Assembly (NCBI RefSeq): GCF_016863395.1
Contig: NZ_BOOU01000076.1
Location: 1-64,000 of the forward strand
Length of the DNA stretch: 64,000 nucleotides
DNA from: Sphaerisporangium rufum
GTDB lineage: Bacteria; Actinomycetota; Actinomycetes; Streptosporangiales; Streptosporangiaceae
Direction: 5' to 3'
Below the pieces are notes generated by a model. It did no database searches. It saw only the letters and a list, made by a program, of their open reading frames with translations, and was not told where the DNA came from. Made by a program: the position numbers and the translations under genes. Shown here piece after piece: positions 42,548 through 50,696 of this stretch. Position 1 is the first letter of the stretch. The number at the start of each line of letters is the position of its first letter.

Positions 42548-44121
42548 CCGTGCTCGGGCAGGCCGTGCTCGTGCAGGACGCGCTCGGCGGCCGGTAGCGC
42601 GGCGGCCCGGTCCGCGTCCACCAGGCCGATCCGGGTGCGCCGGTCCAGCAGGTCACCGGCCGACAGCGCGCCCTCGTGGCGGACCGCCCACACCAGCTCG
42701 GCCACGCTCACCCCGAGCGGCAGCGCCTCCACGGCCCCCACCAGGCCTTCACGGCCGAGGGCGTACACCGCGGCCGCCTCGGCGCCGTACCGCTCGACCA
42801 GCCGGGCCGGCACGCCCCGCACGTCCGGCCCGGACGGTCCGGACGGCCCGGACGGTGTCCGGGCGCCGACCAGGGGCAGCCGCGCGGTCCGGCTGGAGGG
42901 CGCGGCGGGAAAGGCGGCGTCCACCGCGTCCTGCGCCATCCGCCGGTAGGTCGTCAGCTTGCCGCCGACGACGGTCACCACGCCGTCCGGCGCGATCACC
43001 ACCCGGTGGCGGCGGGAGAGGTCGGCGGTGCTCCCCGCGCCGGCCGGCAGCGGTCTCAGGCCCGCGTAGGCGCCCGCCACGTCGGCGGGGCCGGGCGGTT
43101 CGGCCAGCACCGAGCCGAGCACGTCCAGCAGGAAGGCCACGTCCGCGGCCGGCGGCTCGGGCACGTCCGGGATCGGCCCGTCCACCGGCTCGTCGGTGAG
43201 GCCCACGTAGATCCGGCCGTCCGGCTGCGGCAGCACCAGCACGAACCGCGCGCCCTTCCCGGGGATCGGCACGTGCAGGCCGGCGCGCAGGTCGCCCAGC
43301 GCCCCCGGCCGCAGCACCAGATGCGTGCCGCGCGAGGGCCGCAGCGACACCGACGAGGTCAGCCCGCCGGCCCACACCCCGGCGGCGTTCACCACCCGGC
43401 GGGCGCGCAGCGTGAAGACCTCCCCGGTCAGCTCGTCGCGGGCCTCCGCGCCGTCGCCGGCCAGCGCCAGGGCGCGCACCCGGGTGAGCACCCGGGCGCC
43501 GTGCGCGGCCGCGGTGCGGGCGATCGCCACCACCAGCCGGGCGTCGTCCACCACCCGCGCGTCGAACGAGGCCAGCGCCCCGCGCAGCCCGGCGCCGCGC
43601 AGCGCCGGGGCGAGCGCGCGGGCCCGCGCCGCCGGGATCCGCGACGGGCCGGGCAGTGCCCGCCGCGGCGTGCCCGCCGCGGCGCGCAGCGCGTCGCCCA
43701 GCCGGTAGCCGGCCATCACGGTCGCGGCCTGCGCCGGGGAGACGCCGGAGGTCAGCGGGAGCAGGTAGGGCTGGGCGGTCACCAGGTGCGGCGCGGTGCG
43801 GCGCAGCAGCGTGTCGCGCTCCACCGCGCTCTCCATCGCCACCCCCACCTGGCCCCTGGCCAGGTACCGCAGCCCGCCGTGGATCATCTTGGAGCTCCAC
43901 CGCGACGTGCCGAACGCCAGGTCGTGGGCGTCGACCGCCACCACCGACAGCCCGCGGGCGGCGGCGTCCAGCGCGACGCCCGCGCCGGTGGCGCCGAGCC
44001 CGACGACCAGCAGGTCGGCCACCTCCTGGCGTGCCTCGGCCAGCTCGCGGGCCCGGCGGGCGGCGTTCAGCGACGAACCCGGAACGGGCCCGCCGGGGAA
44101 AGGATCGGCGGAGGAGGTCAT
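42538..44121 (-). CDS. glpD: Glycerol-3-phosphate dehydrogenase
   Basis: 527-aa FAD enzyme that oxidises sn-glycerol-3-phosphate to DHAP at the membrane. FAD-binding: LLVVGLGATGAGVALDAAARG, then DLAFGTSRWSSKMIHGGLRYL, the GlpD signature. RRVVNAAGVWAGGLTS and VVTVVGGKLTTYRRMAQDAV are further family motifs. A C-terminal helical domain is present. AGAGGA lies 6 nt before the ATG at 44121. A Gly/Ser/Pro tract (TPSGPSGPSGPD) separates the two domains. Divergent from an alkyl-DHAP-synthase-like gene, with a palindrome between them. Confidence 0.94.
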   Translation of the reverse strand: MTSSADPFPGGPVPGSSLNAARRARELAEARQEVADLLVVGLGATGAGVALDAAARGLSVVAVDAHDLAFGTSRWSSKMIHGGLRYLARGQVGVAMESAVERDTLLRRTAPHLVTAQPYLLPLTSGVSPAQAATVMAGYRLGDALRAAAGTPRRALPGPSRIPAARARALAPALRGAGLRGALASFDARVVDDARLVVAIARTAAAHGARVLTRVRALALAGDGAEARDELTGEVFTLRARRVVNAAGVWAGGLTSSVSLRPSRGTHLVLRPGALGDLRAGLHVPIPGKGARFVLVLPQPDGRIYVGLTDEPVDGPIPDVPEPPAADVAFLLDVLGSVLAEPPGPADVAGAYAGLRPLPAGAGSTADLSRRHRVVIAPDGVVTVVGGKLTTYRRMAQDAVDAAFPAAPSSRTARLPLVGARTPSGPSGPSGPDVRGVPARLVERYGAEAAAVYALGREGLVGAVEALPLGVSVAELVWAVRHEGALSAGDLLDRRTRIGLVDADRAAALPAAERVLHEHGLPEHGLS

Positions 44122-44219
44122 CGAGCGTCCTCTCGAACGGAAGGCCGGCCGGGACACCGTAGGACCCGGCCGGAGATCCTGTTTTGCCAGGGAGTGGCGC
44201 GGCTCTCCGATGGGGGTCC

Positions 44220-44234
44220 CCGAACAATGTTCGG
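44220..44234. promoter_or_regulatory. Palindrome CCGAACA-A-TGTTCGG between glpD and flavoenzyme genes
   Basis: A perfect 7-bp inverted repeat with one central base in the 137-bp divergent gap. Its halves (CGAACA, TGTTCG) equal the half-sites of known GlpR operators, though in the opposite arrangement. A regulator of glycerol metabolism is the likely ligand (inference). Confidence 0.5.
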
Positions 44235-44258
44235 CCCCGGCGTGTCAAAGTGTAGGGC

Positions 44259-45890
44259 GTGGAGATCCCCGACATCGCCGCCCAAGAGATGAACTGGTCC
44301 GGGTGGGGCGACCCGGCCCTGGCCGCCGACCTGCCCGAGCCGGTCCGCGGGCTGCTGCGCGACCTGCTCGGCGTCCGCGAGCCGGCCCGCCCGGCGGCGG
44401 CCCTCGGCGAGGTCCGGCTGGCGCCGGTCACGCTGGCCGAGCCGGTGCTCGCCGAGCTGGGCGGGATCGTCGGACCCGATCACCTGCGCTCCGACGCCGA
44501 GGCCCGCGTCCGGCACACCCGGGGCAAGTCCACCCCCGACCTGCTGCGCATCCGCGCCGGCGACGGGTCGGCGGCCCCGGACGCGGTGCTGCTGCCCGGC
44601 TCGCACCAGGAGGTGCTGGCGGTGCTGGACGCCTGCGCGCGGCACCGGGTCGCGGTGGTGCCGTTCGGCGGCGGCACCTCGGTGGTCGGCGGCCTGGCCG
44701 CCGACCGGGACGGCTTCGCCGGCGTCGTCGCCCTGGACCTGGCCCGGCTGGACCGGCTGCTCTCGGTGGACCCCGAGTCGATGGTCGCCGACTGCGAGCC
44801 CGGGCTGCGCGGCCCGCGGGCCGAGCACCTGCTGGCCGGCCACGGGTTCACCCTCGGCCACTTCCCGCAGTCCTACGAGTACGCGACCCTCGGCGGGTTC
44901 GCCGCCGCTCGCTCCAGCGGCCAGGCCTCCGCCGGGTACGGCCGCTTCGACGACATGGTGATGGGCGTCACGGTGGCCACCCCGCGCGGCACCATGGAGT
45001 TCGGCCGGGCGCCGAGATCGGCGGCCGGGCCGGACCTGCGCCAGCTCGTCCTCGGCTCGGAGGGCGCGTTCGGAGTGATCACCTCGCTGCGCCTGCGGGT
45101 GCGGCCGGCCCCGGCGGAGCGGGTGTACGAGGGGTGGCGCTTCCCCGACTTCGCCGCCGGCACCGCTGCGCTGCGCCGGCTGGCCCAGCACGGACCGCTG
45201 CCGACGGTGCTGCGCCTGTCGGACGAGACCGAGACGCTCGTCGGCCTGGCCAGGCCGGCCGAGATCGGTGGCGCCCCGGGCGGCCAGGGCTGCCTGGCCG
45301 TCGCCGGCTACGAGGGGACCGCGCAGGACGTGGCCCACCGGCGCGCGGGCGCGGCCGCCGTGCTGTCCGGGCTCGGCGGCGTCCCGCTCGGCACCGAGCC
45401 GGGCCAGGCGTGGGCACGCGGCCGCTACCAGGCGCCCTACCTGCGTGATTCGCTGCTCGCGGCCGGGGCGACGGTGGAGACGCTGGAGACGGCCGGCTTC
45501 TGGTCCGCGCTGCCCCGGCTGTACGACGCGGTGCGCACGACGCTCGGCGCGGCGCTCGGCCCAGTCGACGGGCCGGGCGACGGGCCGGGCGCGGCGCCGC
45601 TGGTGATGTGCCACGTGTCGCACGTGTACCCCGCCGGCGCGTCGCTCTACTTCACCGTGGTCACCGCCCAGGCGGCCGACCCGGTCGCCCAGTGGGAGGA
45701 CGCCAAGCGGCGGGTGAACGCGGCGATCGTCGAGGCCGGCGGCACGATCTCCCACCACCACGGGGTGGGCCGCGACCACCGCGCCGCGTACGCCACCGAG
45801 ATCGGCGAGCTGGGCGTGGAGATCCTGCGCGCCGTCAAGGAGCGGCTGGACCCGGCGGGCATCCTCAACCCGGGCGTGCTGATCCCCTGA
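44259..45890 (+). CDS. FAD-linked oxidase, alkyl-DHAP-synthase-like
   Basis: 543-aa flavoprotein of the FAD_binding_4/oxidase family, closest in layout to alkyl-dihydroxyacetonephosphate synthase. PP-loop of the FAD domain: VVPFGGGTSVVGGL; further FAD contacts TLGHFPQSYEYATLGGFAA and VLGSEGAFGVITSLRLRV; catalytic region ISHHHGVGRDHRAAY; C-terminus LDPAGILNPGVLIP. The GTG at 44259 is used; no Shine-Dalgarno is seen. The divergent GlpD would make or use DHAP, so an ether-lipid or glycerolipid link is plausible, but D-lactate-type oxidases share these motifs. Confidence 0.85.
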   Translation: MEIPDIAAQEMNWSGWGDPALAADLPEPVRGLLRDLLGVREPARPAAALGEVRLAPVTLAEPVLAELGGIVGPDHLRSDAEARVRHTRGKSTPDLLRIRAGDGSAAPDAVLLPGSHQEVLAVLDACARHRVAVVPFGGGTSVVGGLAADRDGFAGVVALDLARLDRLLSVDPESMVADCEPGLRGPRAEHLLAGHGFTLGHFPQSYEYATLGGFAAARSSGQASAGYGRFDDMVMGVTVATPRGTMEFGRAPRSAAGPDLRQLVLGSEGAFGVITSLRLRVRPAPAERVYEGWRFPDFAAGTAALRRLAQHGPLPTVLRLSDETETLVGLARPAEIGGAPGGQGCLAVAGYEGTAQDVAHRRAGAAAVLSGLGGVPLGTEPGQAWARGRYQAPYLRDSLLAAGATVETLETAGFWSALPRLYDAVRTTLGAALGPVDGPGDGPGAAPLVMCHVSHVYPAGASLYFTVVTAQAADPVAQWEDAKRRVNAAIVEAGGTISHHHGVGRDHRAAYATEIGELGVEILRAVKERLDPAGILNPGVLIP

Positions 45891-46066
45891 CGGTGCCGCC
45901 GGCGAGCGGGCGCTTCGATCCCCTGGACTCCGAGTCCCGCGGTCACGTGCCCTCGCCGGTAGCCAAGGGGGATACCTCGATGGGCCCGTGGATCCGGTGG
46001 CGCGTCCCTGTCCACAATGTCGCCGACCGGCCCCAGCGGGCCGCCGGATGCGGTGCCGGCCGGCCT

Positions 46067-46112
46067 TGATCTTGGGCGATTCCGCCGTACCGTGTGCGAT
46101 TCCCCAAGATCA
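46067..46112. promoter_or_regulatory. Inverted repeat TGATCTTGGG...CCCAAGATCA upstream of phosphoesterase
   Basis: A perfect 10-bp inverted repeat with a 26-bp spacer ends 16 bp before the metallophosphoesterase start. The spacer contains two copies of GCGATTCC (46077-46084 and 46097-46104). It could be an operator or a leader hairpin; the second arm lies where a -10 region would be. Confidence 0.5.
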
Positions 46113-46128
46113 CGGCAAAGATAGGGAC

Positions 46129-47757
46129 ATGGTCGATGTCGTACACGCCGCCGAACGCGGGAGGCGGGCCTCGTCCCGGGTGTCGGAGCGCGGGGCCGGC
46201 TGGTCGTGCCGGCAACCGGGCACGTTCCAGGAACTGCGCCCGGACCGGCGCGGCTTCTCATGGCTGAGCCCGAAGGTGCTGTGGCGGTCGCGCAACGAGA
46301 TCCTCGCCCAGCTGTTCGGCGACCCCTCCGACCAGGTACGGCGGCGCTGGGTGGCCGCCCGCCGCGAGTCCGGCGCCGACCCCGACTTCCGGATCAGGCC
46401 CAAGGTGGGAGAGGCGTACGACTTCCTGGTCATCGGCGACACCGGCGAGGGCGACGCCTCGCAGTACGCGGTGGTGCCCGGCCTGCTGAAGATCGGCGAA
46501 GGCACCGCCTTCGCGGTCATCGCCAGCGACGTGATCTACCCCACCGGCGCGGCCGGCGACTACGACGACAAGTTCTTCCGCCCCTACCAGGACTATCCCG
46601 CACCCATCTACGCCGTTCCCGGCAACCACGACTGGTACGACGGCCTCGGCGGCTTCATGCGGGTGTTCTGCGACGCGCCGGCGCTGCAGGCCGAGCGGCA
46701 GGGGTTCTCGCTCTCCCCGGCCGGGCTGCGCGGGCTGCTGTGGCGCCGGCCGGAGCCGATCGACGAGGACCGGCTGGCCAAGGCCGGGCAGCGGCGCGCC
46801 CGCCCCGGCCAGCGGGCCGTCCAGCCCGGACCGTACTGGGTGATGGACCTGCCGGGCCTGCTGCTGGTGGGCATCGACACCGGCATCCGCGGCACCATCG
46901 ACGCCGGCCAGGCGGCCTGGCTGCGCCGGGTCTCCGCCGACCCCCGGCCCAAGATCCTGATCACCGGCAAGCCGATCTACGACCGCAACGAGTACCACCC
47001 TTGCCCGATCGAGGGCGGCGGCACGGTGGACGACATCGTCCGCGACCCGGCGCACAACTACGTGGCGGCCATCGGCGGCGACACCCACAACTACCAGCGC
47101 TACCCGGTGCGGGTCGGCGACCGGGTGATCCAGTACATCGTCTCCGGCGGCGGCGGCGCGTTCATGCACGCCACGCACACCATCCCGCGGGTGGACGCGG
47201 GCGGGGTGCACGAGGACGACTTCAAGTGCTACCCGCTGCGCGGCGACTCGCTGTCGTTCTACAGCCAACTCTACGCGACCCGGTTCCGCATGCCGTGGCT
47301 GAAGATCACCCCAGACGAGGGGCTGCTGCTGATGTCCCGGCGGATCGGCAACACCCCGCCGCGCCCGGTCGGCACCGCCGCCACCCACGGCACGACCGCC
47401 GCTCCCGCCACGCCCCCCGGACCGGTCCCGGCCTCCCCGCCGGAGCGGTGCGGGGCGCCCGGGTCGGCCGCCCGGCCGGCCCGGATCACCACCCGGCTGA
47501 AGCTGGCCGCCGCCGTCCTCGGCGGCCGGCCGATGCCGTTCCGGCTGCCGGTGGGGCGCACCTTCCACCGATGGTTCTCCGAGCTGTCCGACTGGGACAC
47601 CCCGCCGTTCTTCAAGAACTTCCTGCACCTGTCGGTGCGGGACGGCACGCTGCGCATCCGCTGCTTCGCCGCCACCGGCTGCCGCCCTCAGGAACTCGAA
47701 CCGCCGATGGAGGACGAGGTGGCCATCCCGCTGTCCCCGCCGGCCGCGGGCGGCTGA
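46129..47757 (+). CDS. Metallophosphoesterase with C-terminal extension
   Basis: 542-aa calcineurin-like phosphoesterase. Metal motifs: LVIGDTGEGDAS (GDxG-D), VIASDVIYP, VPGNHDWYDGLGG (GNHD), ITGKPIYDR and GGDTHNYQRYPV. No signal peptide is seen. After the catalytic domain comes a Pro/Thr/Ala linker and a C-terminal segment of about 95 residues (RLPVGRTFHRWFSELSDWDT...FLHLSVRDGTLRIRCF) that looks like a small beta domain. The ATG at 46129 is chosen as the first in the well-biased region; upstream frame is poor. Substrate unknown; this long type is seen in actinomycetes. Confidence 0.82.
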   Translation: MVDVVHAAERGRRASSRVSERGAGWSCRQPGTFQELRPDRRGFSWLSPKVLWRSRNEILAQLFGDPSDQVRRRWVAARRESGADPDFRIRPKVGEAYDFLVIGDTGEGDASQYAVVPGLLKIGEGTAFAVIASDVIYPTGAAGDYDDKFFRPYQDYPAPIYAVPGNHDWYDGLGGFMRVFCDAPALQAERQGFSLSPAGLRGLLWRRPEPIDEDRLAKAGQRRARPGQRAVQPGPYWVMDLPGLLLVGIDTGIRGTIDAGQAAWLRRVSADPRPKILITGKPIYDRNEYHPCPIEGGGTVDDIVRDPAHNYVAAIGGDTHNYQRYPVRVGDRVIQYIVSGGGGAFMHATHTIPRVDAGGVHEDDFKCYPLRGDSLSFYSQLYATRFRMPWLKITPDEGLLLMSRRIGNTPPRPVGTAATHGTTAAPATPPGPVPASPPERCGAPGSAARPARITTRLKLAAAVLGGRPMPFRLPVGRTFHRWFSELSDWDTPPFFKNFLHLSVRDGTLRIRCFAATGCRPQELEPPMEDEVAIPLSPPAAGG

Positions 47758-47889
47758 CCGGCGGCACCACCGAAGGACTCGCGTCCGAGGTGCTCGCTGC
47801 CCCCACCGGGATTCGGTCGCCGAGAATCTCGGCCGCCAAGGAGCCCGGCCCCCGAACGGGCAGCCACCTGAGTCCGGCCGCTGAAGGGG

Positions 47890-50556
47890 TCAGCCGCTGA
47901 CCTTGAAGTCGCTCCACAGCACCGACAGCAGCCGCCGATTCTCCGCCTGATCCCACTCGGCGTCCGGCGCGGTGACGGTGACCTCGTAGGCACGGTCGGA
48001 GCCGACCGTGATGTGCCGGGTGACCGCGTGGGTGGTCGAGCCGTTCAACGCGGAGTAGGTGTACTCCCAGACGCTGGAACGGAACTTCCCGAACGGCGAG
48101 GACTCCAGCCGGACCTGGGCGTAGTCGGCGAGCGTCGTCTCGTCCTTGGCCCGGGTCAGCGTGGCGAGCCCGCCATCGGTGGTCGGCGTCACCTTGCGCA
48201 CCTGGACGCGGCGGCCCGACCCCTTCGGCCCGTTGTAGGTGACCGCCTGGGCCGAGGCGGACACCGTCCAGTCCTTGGGCACCGCCACGGTGACGCCCGC
48301 CTCGGTGTGCTCGCGGAAGTCGGCGGGCGGCTCGGACGCGGCGAGGGTCTCGGCGGCCGGGTCACCCGCCGCGCCGTCCCCGGTGTCCCCGGCGGCACCG
48401 GGATCGCCCGGGTCGGTGGCACCGGCCAGGGCCCGCGCGGTCGGGGCGGTGGCGGCGGCCGGCGGCGCCGCGACGTCATCGGTGGGCGGGGAGCCGGTCG
48501 GCCACAGCACGAAGGCCAGCGCGGCGGCCACGCCGACCACGCCGACTCCGGCCACGGTGAGCAGCAGCGGCGAGCGCCCCTCGCGCTCGTCGTCGTCCGG
48601 TTCCTCGGCGAGCCGGCGCCGCGCGCGGTCGCCGGGTGTCTCCGCCGGTCCGGACGCGGGTCGTCCGGCGACCGGCCACCCGGCCGCCTGCCCGGCAGGG
48701 GAGGGCCGGCTGACGCCGAGCGCCTGGATCAGCCGCCCGGACGGGGTGCCCGAGACGTCCCCCAGGTCGGTCACCGCGTCGGCCAGCGAGGGCACCGGCC
48801 GGGTCCACTCTCCGGTCGAGCCCAGGGGCTGGCCGGACCCGCCGCCCGGGCGGCCGGCGTCCGGGCCGCGCGCGCCGGTGGCCTCGCCCGATGCCGGCGC
48901 GGCACCCGCGGTTCGGGCCCAGCCCTGCGGCGCGCCCTGCGGACCGGTCCACGGCCCGGCGTGCGGCCCGGTGTGCGGGCCGCCGGCTTGAGTTGCTGCG
49001 TGCGGCCCGGTGTGCGGCCCGGTGTGCGGGCCGCCGGCGTGAGCTCCTGCGTGCGGTCCGGTGTGCGGACCCGCGTACGGCCCGGCCGCAGGTCCTGGGT
49101 ACGCGCCCGCGTGCGACCCGGCGGTTAGTCCGGTGTGCGGACCGGTGTGCGGACCGGTGTGCGGTCCTGTGGGCGGTCCTGTGTGCGGCCCGGCCTGGGG
49201 TCCGGTACCCGCCCAGGTCTGCGGCCCCGTCCGCGGGCCGGGAGCGGGCTGGAGGCCGGGAGCGGGCTGGGGCCCGGTGAACGAGCTGTAGAGCATCCCG
49301 GTCTGCGGCCCCTCCGGCCCGCCGGCCACCCCGGCCCCCGGGCCGGGGACGCCGTACGGGCCCGAAGGGCCGCCGAGGGCGTCGTACAGGACGCCGGTCC
49401 GCGGCCCCTCCGGGCCGTTCGGCGCGTCTGGGGCGACCGGCCGGGGTGGGTCGGCGAGCACGTCGTGCACCGGCGAGGTGCCCGCGGCGGCGAGGTCGAA
49501 CGGGACGCGCACCGGGCCGGACGGCGTCTCGACGATGCGGGAGGGCAGCGGCCCGGACGGCGGGTCCAGCGGCGGCAGCATGCCCATCGGCGTCGGGTCG
49601 GCCCGGGTGGGCAGCGGCGTGGCGGGCGGCCGGTCGCCGGCCCGGCCGGCGGTGCCGCCGCCGTGCGCGTGCAGCACTCGCTCCAGCATCTCGGCGGCCT
49701 GGGCGGCCGGCATCCGGTCGGCGGGGTTCTTGCGCAGCAGGCCCTCGATGACCGGCAGCAGGGCTCCGGCGCGCTGCGGGCGGTTCGGTTCCTGGGTGAG
49801 CACCGCGCCGAGCACGGCCACCGCGTCCGGCCCCTCGTAGGGCGGGCGGCCCTCCACGGCGGCGTAGAGCGTCGCGCCGAAGGACCACAGGTCGGCGGCG
49901 TGCGTGATCGGGCGGCCCTGCAGGCGCTCCGGCGGGATGTAGGCGGGGGAGCCCATCAGCAGGCCGGTCTGGGTGATCGTGACGTCACCCTCGATGGCGG
50001 CGATGCCGAAGTCGGTGAGCACCACCCGGTCCGCGGTGAGCAGCACGTTGCCCGGCTTGACGTCCCGGTGCAGGATGCCGGCCGCGTGCGCGTGGCGCAG
50101 CGCGTCCAGCACCCGCACGCCGATCTCGGCGGCCTGAGCCACCGGCAGCGGCCCGCTCTGCCGCACGGCCTGCTCCAGCGACCAGGCCCGCACCAGCTCC
50201 ATGACGATCCACGGCCGGCCGTCCTCCTCGACGACGTCGTGCACCGTCACGATGCCGGGGTGGCTGAGCCGGGCCGCCGAACGGGCCTCGCGCAGCATCC
50301 GGCGGTGGGCCACCTGCTTGCCGGCGTGATCCAGACCGTAGGGCAGGATCAGTTCCTTGACCGCGACGTCCCGGTCGAGCAGCACGTCGTGGGCGTGCCA
50401 CACCATGCCCATGCCGCCGCGGCCCACCGGTGACACCAGCCGGTACCGGCGGCCCACCAGGCGTCCCTGCCCGGCGGGAGGTTGCCCGGCCCGGTCCAGC
50501 TGATCTTCGCCCGCACTCGCCGAGGGCGCCCTCCCGATCGGCCGGTCGTTCGTCAT
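47890..50556 (-). CDS. PknB-like Ser/Thr protein kinase, membrane-anchored
   Basis: 888-aa receptor-type kinase. Kinase domain about residues 37-295: glycine loop VGRGGMGMVWHAHD, AVKELILP (catalytic Lys), HRDVKPGNVLL, LTDFGIAAIEG and GSPAYIPPERL. A Pro/Gly/Thr/His-rich linker follows, with a run of GPHTGP repeats. One membrane segment (LLLTVAGVGVVGVAAALAFV) lies at about residues 660-685. The extracellular part is an acidic Ala/Gly linker and a folded domain (TVAVPKDWTVSASAQ...VLWSDFKVSG) rather than PASTA repeats, so the ligand differs from PknB. The isolated gene has its own promoter region (50557-50696). Confidence 0.93.
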   Translation of the reverse strand: MTNDRPIGRAPSASAGEDQLDRAGQPPAGQGRLVGRRYRLVSPVGRGGMGMVWHAHDVLLDRDVAVKELILPYGLDHAGKQVAHRRMLREARSAARLSHPGIVTVHDVVEEDGRPWIVMELVRAWSLEQAVRQSGPLPVAQAAEIGVRVLDALRHAHAAGILHRDVKPGNVLLTADRVVLTDFGIAAIEGDVTITQTGLLMGSPAYIPPERLQGRPITHAADLWSFGATLYAAVEGRPPYEGPDAVAVLGAVLTQEPNRPQRAGALLPVIEGLLRKNPADRMPAAQAAEMLERVLHAHGGGTAGRAGDRPPATPLPTRADPTPMGMLPPLDPPSGPLPSRIVETPSGPVRVPFDLAAAGTSPVHDVLADPPRPVAPDAPNGPEGPRTGVLYDALGGPSGPYGVPGPGAGVAGGPEGPQTGMLYSSFTGPQPAPGLQPAPGPRTGPQTWAGTGPQAGPHTGPPTGPHTGPHTGPHTGLTAGSHAGAYPGPAAGPYAGPHTGPHAGAHAGGPHTGPHTGPHAATQAGGPHTGPHAGPWTGPQGAPQGWARTAGAAPASGEATGARGPDAGRPGGGSGQPLGSTGEWTRPVPSLADAVTDLGDVSGTPSGRLIQALGVSRPSPAGQAAGWPVAGRPASGPAETPGDRARRRLAEEPDDDEREGRSPLLLTVAGVGVVGVAAALAFVLWPTGSPPTDDVAAPPAAATAPTARALAGATDPGDPGAAGDTGDGAAGDPAAETLAASEPPADFREHTEAGVTVAVPKDWTVSASAQAVTYNGPKGSGRRVQVRKVTPTTDGGLATLTRAKDETTLADYAQVRLESSPFGKFRSSVWEYTYSALNGSTTHAVTRHITVGSDRAYEVTVTAPDAEWDQAENRRLLSVLWSDFKVSG
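48930..49285. repeat. GPHTGP-coding minisatellite in kinase linker
   Basis: Imperfect tandem copies of an 18-bp unit read as GPHTGP/GPHAGP in the kinase (for example 48960-49080 and 49130-49190). Copy number probably varies among strains and changes the reach of the linker between kinase domain and membrane. Confidence 0.8.
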
Positions 50557-50696
50557 ACCTCGGTCCCCAATTCACGCCTGTGCGCGGCATCCCGGCGAAT
50601 TCTCGATCATGTACAGCGTGTGTGAGCAACATCGCACAATGAGACTGGTCACCGATATTAGGGTCAAAAGCCGGTCAAGAGGTATTGGTTGAATAT

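Noticed and set aside
48930-49285. CRISPR-like repeat array
   Set aside because: Units are 18-bp, contiguous, in frame with the kinase, and have no spacers.
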